From UBA6115 sp050953005 (GTDB taxonomy: Bacteria > Bacillota > Clostridia > Christensenellales > Aristaeellaceae): a stretch of 64,000 nucleotides of DNA. Location of the stretch: assembly GCA_050953005.1 (NCBI GenBank), contig JBMNLV010000001.1:186001-250000 (forward strand), given 5' to 3'. The notes below the pieces were generated by a model that was not told where the DNA came from, did not search any database, and saw nothing but the letters and a program-made list of their open reading frames with translations. The translations under genes were made by a program, and so were the position numbers. This document shows positions 16,354 through 24,582 of the stretch, in pieces (the first letter of the stretch is position 1; every line of letters begins with the position of its first letter).

Positions 16354-18494
16354 TGTTCAAGATTTTGCAAGTTAATAACCTGCGCATCTCCTTCCGGACG
16401 GTCAACGGCAAGCTGCAGGCGGTGCGCGATGTTTCCTTCCACCTTAACAAGGGTGAAACCCTGGCCATCGTGGGCGAATCGGGATCGGGCAAATCGGTCA
16501 CCTGCAAAGCCATTATGGGGATCCTGGCGGGCAACGCCATCATCGAGGGCGGCGAGATGCTCTATGACGGGCAGGACCTGCTGAAAATTGAGGAAGAGGA
16601 TTTCCACAAGCTGCGCGGCGACAAGGTAGCCATGATCTTCCAGGATCCCCTGTCCAGCCTGAATCCCATCATGCGCATCGGCAAACAGCTCACCGAGGCC
16701 ATGATCCTCAAGGGCAAAGCCCGCCAGGCGGCCAGCAAGAAAAACTTCGACGAAAAAATGGCCCTGCTGGAAAAATACATGCTGGCTTCTGACCCCGCGA
16801 TGACAGAAGAAAGCAAAAAGATGTGCAATGATTACAAGCAGATCATCATGAAGTACATGAACCGAGAGCATTCCTACATCACAGCCAGGGAAGCTGTTTC
16901 CGGCGCAGCAGAGGAAATTGATGACCTCCTGTTCCATATTGACAAGAAAGCTGTCAAGAAGCCCCGGGAGCAGCTCAAGCAGGTGCGCCAGCTGATCAAA
17001 AACGCGGCAGACCCCTATGTGCTCTCTGAGCATGAATCTCATTTGCTTGAGATCTCCAACAATCTGACAGCCGACCTGAACGCCCAGGAGCGCAGCAGGG
17101 ATTATGCCGTCCTGCAGGGAAAACTACAGAAATTGCGCCAGGGGGTACAGACCATCCTTGACAGACCGGAGCCCGACCTGCTGCCCATGGTCTATTGCGA
17201 AATGCGCGGGCAGCCCCACAGCGGCGGTGTGGAAGAAAATAACAAACGCTGTCAGGAGTATTATGAACGGGAATTCGCTGCCCAGTTCCTTGACAAGGTG
17301 GAAAGCGCGCTCACGCATTCAGACTTGTCACATGTAAAGCTGCGCGAGGAGGCCATCTATGCGCTGCAACAGGGCATTGACACGCTGAATTCCGGCGGCG
17401 TTGAAGGCTTCAAGTCTGTCGCGGGCAGCATCTATCAAAAGGTCGACGCCAGCATTGAGCCCATCATGGTGGTCAAGGACAGCGCGGCCTGGACCTTCTC
17501 CGGCTCCATCAAATCCTTTCTGAAGATGTATGATGACGGCGTCAGGAATAACGACAGGCGTGTCAGAGCCTACCAGCGCAAGCAGGCCAAGCACGACCGG
17601 CTCATCCAAAAGGGCAGGGATCCCGGCTGGAAGGTGATTCCGCCCGCCGTGGTGGATCTGGAGCTGGTACAGTCCAATATCCTCAGGCAAATGGAAAACC
17701 TGATGGAAAAATACAAGGCCATGAACGCGCAGGAACCCCATGAGGACAAGCACGCAAAGGCTGTTGCCCTGCTGGATCACCTGAATGAAAGCGCGGCCGG
17801 TATTGTCAACAAGGTAACGAAATACGCCGCCAAGGCCAAGGCCATCAAGCTGATGGAAGAGGTTGGCATTCCTGAGCCGCGCCAGCGTTACAGGCAGTAT
17901 CCCTTTGAGTTTTCCGGCGGCATGCGCCAGCGTATCGTGATTGCCATCGCTCTGGCCGCCGATCCGGATATTCTGATTTGCGATGAGCCGACCACAGCGC
18001 TGGACGTGACCATCCAGGCGCAGATCCTGGAATTGATCAACAAGCTCAAGGACGAGCGCGACCTGTCCATCATCTTCATCACCCACGACTTGGGCGTTGT
18101 CGCCAACATGGCTGACCGGATCGCCGTCATGTACGCGGGCAAGATTGTGGAGCAAGGCACCTCGGAAGAGGTCTTCTATTCCCCCGCGCATCCCTACACC
18201 TGGGCGCTGTTGTCCTCCATGCCTGACCTGGACACCAAGGAAAAGCTGGAAGCCATCCCCGGCACACCGCCCAATATGATTTATCCGCCCAAGGGCGATG
18301 CCTTCGCGGACAGGAACCGTTATGCCATGGAGATCGACTTTGAGATGCAGCCGCCCATGTTTGAGATAACCCCCACCCATTCAGCCGCCACTTGGCTGCT
18401 GCACCCCAACGCGCCCGAGGTAAGCCCGCCGGCGGTGGTGATGGAGCGCATCGCAAAAATGAGAGCCAGAGCGGAGGAACGAGCCCATGCCTAA
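16353..18494 (+). CDS. Oligopeptide ABC transporter ATPase OppD-type with ~360-residue insertion
   Basis: An ATP-hydrolysing subunit of 713 residues; OppD is usually about 330-350. Walker A GESGSGKS is at 41-48 and the Q-loop FQDPLSSLNP has Gln97. The C-terminal half is normal: LMEEVGIPEPRQR, signature SGGMRQR starting at Ser521, Walker B with Asp544-Glu545, and His578 of the H-loop, then the OppD extension after HPYTWALL. Between about residues 128 and 490 lies a charged, helical insert that I cannot assign. All catalytic residues are intact, so it should hydrolyse ATP. The start overlaps the OppC stop by one base (TAATG). Confidence 0.92.
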   Translation: MFKILQVNNLRISFRTVNGKLQAVRDVSFHLNKGETLAIVGESGSGKSVTCKAIMGILAGNAIIEGGEMLYDGQDLLKIEEEDFHKLRGDKVAMIFQDPLSSLNPIMRIGKQLTEAMILKGKARQAASKKNFDEKMALLEKYMLASDPAMTEESKKMCNDYKQIIMKYMNREHSYITAREAVSGAAEEIDDLLFHIDKKAVKKPREQLKQVRQLIKNAADPYVLSEHESHLLEISNNLTADLNAQERSRDYAVLQGKLQKLRQGVQTILDRPEPDLLPMVYCEMRGQPHSGGVEENNKRCQEYYEREFAAQFLDKVESALTHSDLSHVKLREEAIYALQQGIDTLNSGGVEGFKSVAGSIYQKVDASIEPIMVVKDSAAWTFSGSIKSFLKMYDDGVRNNDRRVRAYQRKQAKHDRLIQKGRDPGWKVIPPAVVDLELVQSNILRQMENLMEKYKAMNAQEPHEDKHAKAVALLDHLNESAAGIVNKVTKYAAKAKAIKLMEEVGIPEPRQRYRQYPFEFSGGMRQRIVIAIALAADPDILICDEPTTALDVTIQAQILELINKLKDERDLSIIFITHDLGVVANMADRIAVMYAGKIVEQGTSEEVFYSPAHPYTWALLSSMPDLDTKEKLEAIPGTPPNMIYPPKGDAFADRNRYAMEIDFEMQPPMFEITPTHSAATWLLHPNAPEVSPPAVVMERIAKMRARAEERAHA

Positions 18495-19683
18495 TCAACA
18501 AGCCACTGAACTGCTTCGGGTAGAGAACCTCTGCCAGTACTTCAAAACCACCAAGGCCGTGGACGACATCAGCTTCCACATCAACAAGGGAGAGGTTTTT
18601 GGTCTGGTGGGCGAATCAGGCTGTGGAAAAACCACCACAGGCCGCTCCATTATCAAGCTGTATGATATCACCTCCGGCAGCATTTACTTTAAGGGCAAGC
18701 GCATCGCAGCAGGCACAAAATCCTATAAGGATGCCATCGCTCAAGCCCGCAAGGAAATGAAAGGCGCCACCCCCCAGCGCAGGGAAGAGCTTCGGGCTTT
18801 CATCAAGACCCAGCGGGAAGAAATCAAAAAGGCCCATAACGACCATTTTAACTGCAATAAGCTGTATGCCGGCCTGGTTCTCAAGGAAGTGGATGAAAAG
18901 TATCAGCCCCTGCTTGAGAACGCCAGCGGCGAGGAACTCCGGGTACTTCAAAAGCAGTACGCCCATGACCGCAGCATCGCCAAAAAACAGCTCTTCACCA
19001 CACAGATCCAAATGATTTTCCAGGATCCGATCGCCTCTCTGGACCCCCGCATGACCGTATACGAAACCATTGCAGAGGGCCTGGAAATCCTTGGTGAAAA
19101 GGATAAATCCATCATTGATGAGAAGGTCTTTCGCGTGTTGGAGCTGGTCGGCCTGGTGCGTGAGCACGCCAGCCGCTATCCCCATGAGTTCTCCGGCGGC
19201 CAGCGCCAGCGCATCGGCGTTGCCCGTGCCATTATCATGGAGCCAGAGCTGATCATCGCTGATGAACCCATCAGCGCGTTGGACGTCTCCATCCAGGCGC
19301 AGGTTATCAACCTGATGAATGACCTGCGTCACAGGCTGGGGCTGACCATCCTGTTTATCGCGCATGACCTGTCGGTCATCAAGTATTTCTCTGACCGCAT
19401 TGGCGTAATGTATTACGGCAAGCTGGTAGAGATGGCTGACGCGGACGAGCTGTTCAAAAACCCCTTGCATCCCTATACCCAGTCGCTGCTGTCCGCCATT
19501 CCCCTGCCCGATCCCCTGTACGAAAGGAACCGTAAGCGCATCAAGTATGACCCGCTGGTTTCCCATGACTACTCACAACAGGAACCCAGCTTGCAGGAGG
19601 TCAAGCCCGGCCACTACGTCTATTGCAATGACGCGGAGTTGGCAGCCTACAAGGCTCGGCTATCCGGGGCGCACAACAGCTGA
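18487..19683 (+). CDS. Oligopeptide ABC transporter ATPase OppF-type with ~80-residue insertion
   Basis: The partner ATPase, 398 residues. Walker A GESGCGKT is at 42-49, Q-loop Gln179 in FQDPIASLDPRMT, signature SGGQRQR begins at Ser236, and Walker B has Asp259-Glu260. Normally about 25 residues separate IYFKGK from the Q-loop; here there are about 105, a helical, Lys/Glu-rich insert at 75-172. It sits before the Q-loop, whereas the OppD insert follows it. The gene overlaps oppD by 8 bases, so the two are translationally coupled. Confidence 0.92.
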   Translation: MPNQQATELLRVENLCQYFKTTKAVDDISFHINKGEVFGLVGESGCGKTTTGRSIIKLYDITSGSIYFKGKRIAAGTKSYKDAIAQARKEMKGATPQRREELRAFIKTQREEIKKAHNDHFNCNKLYAGLVLKEVDEKYQPLLENASGEELRVLQKQYAHDRSIAKKQLFTTQIQMIFQDPIASLDPRMTVYETIAEGLEILGEKDKSIIDEKVFRVLELVGLVREHASRYPHEFSGGQRQRIGVARAIIMEPELIIADEPISALDVSIQAQVINLMNDLRHRLGLTILFIAHDLSVIKYFSDRIGVMYYGKLVEMADADELFKNPLHPYTQSLLSAIPLPDPLYERNRKRIKYDPLVSHDYSQQEPSLQEVKPGHYVYCNDAELAAYKARLSGAHNS

Positions 19684-19689
19684 CAGACC

Positions 19690-20148
19690 ATGACACAGCA
19701 AACCCCTGTGAATCCCCGGGACCGCAACAGGAAACCAGCGCCCAGGCCCATGAAGCGCAAATGGCTGGCACACGCCATCGCCATGGCCGTCCTGTTGGCT
19801 GTTTCCTATGGCATCGCTCTCGGCCGGGGCTTTCACTGGGACGGGCCCCTGAATTTAAACGCCCGCTACCTCAGCGACGGGTTTTTTGTGACCGGCCTTG
19901 TGGTCACCGGTGTAGGCGCCCTCCTCTGGGTATCCACCACGGGCTTTTTTGACATCTTTGCCTACGCTGTCCGCAGCATGCTGGTCACTTTCACGCCCTT
20001 CATAAAGCCAGAGAACTTTCCCAAGTTCTACGACTACAAAATGATGCGAATGAAAAAACGCGGCAAAGCGAATTATTCGGCATTGCTCGAGGGGCTGATT
20101 CTCATCGCGCTCAGTGTCATCATGCTGCTGGTGTACTACAGAACCTGA
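19690..20148 (+). CDS. DUF3899 membrane protein
   Basis: A 152-residue protein with three hydrophobic segments: AMAVLLAVSYGIALG, FFVTGLVVTGVGALLWVS and the C-terminal LIALSVIMLLVYY. The middle YLSDGFFVTGLVVTG..LLWVSTTGFFDI pattern matches DUF3899, a family of unknown role in Bacillota. It begins 6 bases after oppF and is followed by the operon's terminator, so it is the last gene of the transporter operon and may assist it. Confidence 0.8.
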   Translation: MTQQTPVNPRDRNRKPAPRPMKRKWLAHAIAMAVLLAVSYGIALGRGFHWDGPLNLNARYLSDGFFVTGLVVTGVGALLWVSTTGFFDIFAYAVRSMLVTFTPFIKPENFPKFYDYKMMRMKKRGKANYSALLEGLILIALSVIMLLVYYRT

Positions 20149-20174
20149 AGCATGATTTTACCGCAGTATTGCGG

Positions 20175-20219
20175 AAGCATCCCCAAGCCCGGTCGTGTCC
20201 GGCTTGGGGATGCTTTATT
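20175..20219 (+). terminator. Terminator of the opp operon
   Basis: Long stem AAGCATCCCCAAGCC (20175-20189)/GGCTTGGGGATGCTT (20201-20215) followed by TATTT. It can also serve the converging malic enzyme gene. Confidence 0.85.
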
Positions 20220-20246
20220 TAGAAGTATGAATGTCAGCAAATATGG

Positions 20247-21422
20247 TTATTTCCGCGCGACACCACTGTCCCGCGCGGCCTGGGCCACTGCCTGCGCGAC
20301 CGCTGTGCCCACACGCTTGTCAAAGGCATGCGGGATTATGTAGTTTTCTGTCAATTCGCTGTCACTGACCAAGCCCGCGATGGCCCGGCTGGCAGCCATG
20401 TTCATTTGATCATTGATACAGGCAGCCCGCACGTCCAGGGCGCCGCGGAAAATCCCGGGGAAAGCCAGGACGTTGTTGATCTGGTTCGGAAAATCGCTGC
20501 GTCCAGTGCCCACTACACGCGCACCCGCGGCCAGGGCTTCCTCGGGGAAAATCTCCGGCACCGGGTTTGCCATAGGCAGCAGGATGGCGTCCCCGGCCAT
20601 GGTCTTCACCATGTCGCCTGTCACCAAGCCAGGGCCGGACACACCCAGGAAGACATCGGCATCCACCAGGGCGTCCGCCAGCGTGCCCTGCTTTTTTTCT
20701 GGATTGATACGCTTGCACAGCGCGACCTGATCCGGCGCCAGACCCTCGCGGCCATCATAGAGGATGCCCTTGCGGTTGACCAGATACATCTGCGGGCCCG
20801 CGCCCATATTGAGCAGATGCTTTGCGATCGCGATACCGGCGGCGCCTGCGCCGGAAATGACAATCTTGACCTGTCCGATGTCTTTATTCACCAGCTTGAG
20901 CGCGTTGAGCATCGCAGCGCCCGCGACGATGGCCGTGCCATGCTGGTCATCGTGAAAAATCGGGATATCGCAGATTTCCTGCAGGCGCTTTTCAATCTCA
21001 AAGCAACGGGGAGCGGCAATGTCTTCAAGATTGATTCCCCCAAAAGAACCCGAAATCAGGTAGATGGTGCGAACAATCTCGTCCACATCCTTGCTGCGGA
21101 TGCACAACGGGAAGGCATCCACGCCGCCAAAGGTCTTAAACAGCGCGCACTTCCCCTCCATGACCGGCATGCCCGCCTCCGGTCCGATGTCACCCAGCCC
21201 CAGTACCGCCGTGCCATCCGTTACCACCAGCACCAGATTGTTGCGCCGGGTCAGGTCAAAGGACAGGTCCGCATTGTCCCTGATGGCCAGACAGGGCGCA
21301 GCCACGCCCGGTGTATACGCCAGGGACAAATCCCGGGCATTGTTGACAGGCACCCTGGCGATTACCTCGATCTTGCCGCCCCACTCCTTGTGCAGGCGCA
21401 GCGCTTCTTGTTGAATGTCCAA
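20247..21422 (-). CDS. NAD(P)-dependent malic enzyme
   Basis: Oxidative decarboxylation of malate to pyruvate and CO2 with reduction of NAD(P)+. The 391-residue protein is the short bacterial form. Visible motifs: SLAYTPGVAAPCLAI, the TDGTAVLGLGDIGP loop, FGGINLEDIAAPRCFEIE with metal-binding acidic residues, FHDDQHGTAIV, the Rossmann motif GAGAAGIA and MANPVPEI. The start is taken as a TTG at 21422: AAGGAGGG lies 9 bases before it, while the upstream ATG would put that site inside the gene. It is a single gene. Confidence 0.93.
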   Translation of the reverse strand: MDIQQEALRLHKEWGGKIEVIARVPVNNARDLSLAYTPGVAAPCLAIRDNADLSFDLTRRNNLVLVVTDGTAVLGLGDIGPEAGMPVMEGKCALFKTFGGVDAFPLCIRSKDVDEIVRTIYLISGSFGGINLEDIAAPRCFEIEKRLQEICDIPIFHDDQHGTAIVAGAAMLNALKLVNKDIGQVKIVISGAGAAGIAIAKHLLNMGAGPQMYLVNRKGILYDGREGLAPDQVALCKRINPEKKQGTLADALVDADVFLGVSGPGLVTGDMVKTMAGDAILLPMANPVPEIFPEEALAAGARVVGTGRSDFPNQINNVLAFPGIFRGALDVRAACINDQMNMAASRAIAGLVSDSELTENYIIPHAFDKRVGTAVAQAVAQAARDSGVARK

Positions 21423-21552
21423 AACAGCAACCCTCCTTATGCAAATACCGCAACAAAATGCTATCACAGCATGAATACGCTGTCAATGTGCACAACGGTG
21501 CCGCACCACGGGCAATGCAGGCTGGTTTCTTGATGTTTTATCGGTATTTTTA

Positions 21553-21582
21553 TTGAGCGTAGACAGACGCATCTGGTATGAT
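21553..21582 (+). promoter_or_regulatory. Likely sigma-A promoter of the MFS gene
   Basis: TTGAGC (21553-21558), 18-base spacer, TATGAT (21577-21582); the ATG follows 28 bases later. Confidence 0.6.
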
Positions 21583-21609
21583 AGACGCACCGAATACCGG
21601 AGGCAGAGT

Positions 21610-22800
21610 ATGGAAGACTCGCAAAGGCCGGGCGTATCGGCCAGGTTGCTGTTTATGGTAACCGCGCTGTTTTGGTGTGCTCAATACAGCTATACGCAGT
21701 TTATCAACCCGGAGCTGGAACGCATGGGCATGAACGCAGCCTTTATGGGGCTGGTCTCGGGCGCGTACGGCTTTACGCAAATGGTGCTTCGCATCCCCCT
21801 GGGCATCCTGTCTGACCGCCTGCAGCGGCACAAGCCCTTTGTTGTCACTGGCTGCCTGATGACCATGCTTGCGGGTTTGGGCTTCCTGATCTACTACAAA
21901 CCCATGGGTTTCCTCATCAGCCGGAGTCTTGCCGGGGTAGCCTCCGCAGCCTGGGTATCCTTTACGGTGCTGTACAGCAGCTATTTCCCCCATACCGAAG
22001 GGCCCCGGCGCATCTCTCGGCTTAACGTTGCCAATATGGGCGGCCGCTTGGTTGGCTATTTGCTGATCATCCTTATCGTCCCGCTGATGGGCATTCAATC
22101 AGCCTTTTTGTTTAGCGCCCTTGCGGGGGGAATCGCGTTTATGATGAGCCTGCCGCTTCGGGAAAGCCGCCAGCGCACACAAGGCATTACCTTGCGTGAT
22201 ATCAGGCAAGCCGCGCGGGATCCTTACCTGCTGGCCTGCTCAATCATCGGTGTTCTGACCCAGGTGGTTGCCTTCAGTACCTATTACGGCTTTGCAGTCA
22301 ACGCGGCCAAGCGCCTTGGCGCCGCCAGCGCAGAATTAACCTGGCTGAACATCACGCTGCTGGTTCCTACCCTGGCCATGAACCTGCTGATCACCAGCCG
22401 GCTGATGCGCTCCTTTCCCGTGCGAGCCCTGGTCTTCCTGGGTTTTATGCTGTCAGCGGTTTATTGTATCCTGGTGCCCCTGGCAAGCAGTCTGACGCAT
22501 TTATTCCTGATCCAAATCCTGGCCGGTTTCTCAAGTTCGCTAACCTTTTCCGTGCTGATGGGCCAGAGCATCCGTGACATTCCCCAGCGACTGCGCGGGG
22601 TGGGCATGGGCTTTTACCAGGCGGTCTATGGCGTCGGGATGACGCTGGGCCCCATCCTGATGGGCATGGCAATCGATGCGTGGAAGCTGGACAATGCCTT
22701 CAGAATCATGGCGGGCTTTTCAACGCTGTCGGGCCTGCTCACCTGGAAGCTGATGAACATTCCCCCCAGGCCGCTTGAGCAGGCAGACGTGGCTGGATAA
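21610..22800 (+). CDS. Major facilitator superfamily transporter
   Basis: A 396-residue secondary transporter with about 12 hydrophobic segments. The MFS signature loop between helices 2 and 3 reads LGILSDRLQRHKP, and a second half-repeat follows after the central loop (RESRQRTQGITLRDIRQ). Substrate cannot be inferred. The ATG at 21610 follows GGAGGCAG; an upstream in-frame start at 21553 would overlap the promoter. It is a monocistronic unit. Confidence 0.87.
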   Translation: MEDSQRPGVSARLLFMVTALFWCAQYSYTQFINPELERMGMNAAFMGLVSGAYGFTQMVLRIPLGILSDRLQRHKPFVVTGCLMTMLAGLGFLIYYKPMGFLISRSLAGVASAAWVSFTVLYSSYFPHTEGPRRISRLNVANMGGRLVGYLLIILIVPLMGIQSAFLFSALAGGIAFMMSLPLRESRQRTQGITLRDIRQAARDPYLLACSIIGVLTQVVAFSTYYGFAVNAAKRLGAASAELTWLNITLLVPTLAMNLLITSRLMRSFPVRALVFLGFMLSAVYCILVPLASSLTHLFLIQILAGFSSSLTFSVLMGQSIRDIPQRLRGVGMGFYQAVYGVGMTLGPILMGMAIDAWKLDNAFRIMAGFSTLSGLLTWKLMNIPPRPLEQADVAG

Positions 22801-22802
22801 GA

Positions 22803-23090
22803 TACATTAAAACGGTTATTCTGAAAGAAAGGGAGTTCAATCGCGTCCGCCAGCACGGGTATCCGGCTAAGCCCCCGGGAGCGCCAGCCGGTAGGCTTCA
22901 CCAGGTTGTACATCATGTATTCTATCAGCGCGCGGAGAGCAATGTGTTGAATGTCTCCGCCGCCCTGGATCTCAAGGCCCGTGTGTTGACCGCATTTGTC
23001 AAGGACAGCCCTGTCGCCAAACTTCATCAAACAAGCCCTGTCGCCAAACTTCATCAAAGGAGAATTGCGCCGGCGCAACATCACCTTTGA
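22803..23090 (+). other. Open frame without a start codon, unidentified
   Basis: About 95 codons run open from inside the end of the MFS gene to a TGA at 23088-23090, beginning TVILKEREFNRVRQHGYPAK. There is no ATG near the front and no ribosome binding site. The stretch includes a 27-base tandem duplication. It may be a decayed gene. The remainder of the interval to 23257 shows nothing I recognise. Confidence 0.25.
23007..23058. repeat. Two-copy tandem repeat, 27-base period
   Basis: AGCCCTGTCGCCAAACTTCA plus TCAAA occurs at 23007-23031 and again at 23034-23058, identical in both copies. It keeps the local frame open, repeating SPVAKLHQ. Confidence 0.9.
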
Positions 23091-23257
23091 GGGGTCTGAG
23101 GTAAGGCAGGACAGGCCCTGAGGCGACCGGTATCAGTAAACATTGCCGGCGCCGGCTTTGTCAGCGGGCCGCTTTTACAGCCTGTTGCGTGGCTTTCAGG
23201 CTGAGCAGGGCAGCACGCGCGTGATACGCTGATATCTGATATAAGGAAAGGAATCTG

Positions 23258-24430
23258 ATGATCAAACGCGTATATCTCAAACCCGCCAAGGAGGCTCGGG
23301 TTGTTTCCGGACATCCCTGGGTGTTTGCGAGTGATGTTGAACGGGTTGAGCGTGAGGTGACTTCGGGCGATGTGGTGCAGGTGCTGTCCGCGCGCGGCAG
23401 ACCGCTGGGTCAGGCCCTGTACAACGCGCAATCTCAAATCCGGCTGCGCATGCTGGCCGGGATACAGGAGCAGGTGGATGGCGCCTTCATCCGCTGCCGT
23501 GTTGCTCAAGCCGTTGCGCTGCGCCGGCAATTGGGTGATTTAACAGCCTGCCGCCTGATCAATGCTGAAAGCGACCGCCTGCCGGCAGTGATCGCCGACC
23601 TGTTCGGTGAGGTCATCTCATTGCAAATCCTGTCTCTGGGCATGTCACGCTTCCGTCAGGATATCGTAGACGCCCTGGTGGAGGAGATCAGGCCCCGGGG
23701 GATATGGGAGCGCAACGATGTGCCGGTGTTGGCACTGGAGGGCATGGAACAGTCCACCGGGCTGCTATATGGTGAAGTGCCCGAACTTGTGGAAATCATC
23801 GAAAACGGTGTGCGGATGCTGGTGGATGTCAGGCAGGGTCAAAAAACCGGCTATTTTCTGGATCAAAAGGAGAACCGGGCAGCCATCGCCCCCTACTGCG
23901 AGAACGCGCGCGTGCTGGATATCTGTACGCACACAGGTTCCTTTGCCCTGCACGCAACATTATATGGCGCCAGGGAAGTGACAGCCGTGGATCTGTCGGC
24001 TCCGGCCCTGGATTTAGCAACGCAAAACGCCCGGCTCAACAATTTTGGTAAAATACAGTTTGTCAACGCCAATGCCTTTGACTACCTGCGCCAACAGTCC
24101 GACATGGGTGAAACCTATGACCTGATCGTGCTGGATCCGCCAGCCTTTGCCAAAAACAAGGCCAGCCTGCCCGGCGCTGCCAAAGGCTATAAGGAAATCA
24201 ACCTGCGCGCCATGAAAATGCTGGCCGATGGCGGCATCCTGGTAAGCTGCTCCTGTTCGCAAGCCATGGTCCCCGAGTTGTTTCGCAAAACCATCCAGGA
24301 AGCCGCCGGGGACGCGCGGGTAACACTGCAACAGCTGGAATGGCGCGGTCCGGGGCGTGACCACCCCAGCCTGCCGGCCGCACCCGAAACCAATTACCTC
24401 AAATGCGGTATCTTCCGGGTGCTCCGCTAA
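23258..24430 (+). CDS. rlmI: 23S rRNA (cytosine-1962-C5)-methyltransferase RlmI-type
   Basis: A 390-residue SAM-dependent methyltransferase with an N-terminal PUA domain (AKEARVVSGHPWVFASDV) and a C-terminal Rossmann fold. Motif I is VLDICTHTGSFALHA, motif IV LDPPAFAKNK, and the catalytic cysteine region reads SCSCSQAM. RlmI-type enzymes place m5C in 23S rRNA; related proteins carry other activities, so the exact site is inferred. AAGGAAAGG precedes the ATG. Confidence 0.87.
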   Translation: MIKRVYLKPAKEARVVSGHPWVFASDVERVEREVTSGDVVQVLSARGRPLGQALYNAQSQIRLRMLAGIQEQVDGAFIRCRVAQAVALRRQLGDLTACRLINAESDRLPAVIADLFGEVISLQILSLGMSRFRQDIVDALVEEIRPRGIWERNDVPVLALEGMEQSTGLLYGEVPELVEIIENGVRMLVDVRQGQKTGYFLDQKENRAAIAPYCENARVLDICTHTGSFALHATLYGAREVTAVDLSAPALDLATQNARLNNFGKIQFVNANAFDYLRQQSDMGETYDLIVLDPPAFAKNKASLPGAAKGYKEINLRAMKMLADGGILVSCSCSQAMVPELFRKTIQEAAGDARVTLQQLEWRGPGRDHPSLPAAPETNYLKCGIFRVLR

Positions 24431-24524
24431 GTTGTACCGGCTGGTCATTGTTAAGGATGATCCGGCCTATACCGGCTTTCGTTCGGCTTGATAGACAATT
24501 GGCCGAGCCATTGGGCCCCTTGCC

Positions 24525-24553
24525 TTGCGGGAGGCTGCTTTCATGAGTATAAT
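24525..24553 (+). promoter_or_regulatory. Sigma-A promoter of glnS
   Basis: TTGCGG (24525-24530), 17-base spacer, TATAAT (24548-24553), 30 bases before the ATG. Confidence 0.65.
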
Positions 24554-24582
24554 AGACACATATCGTGAAGGGTGGGGCAGAC

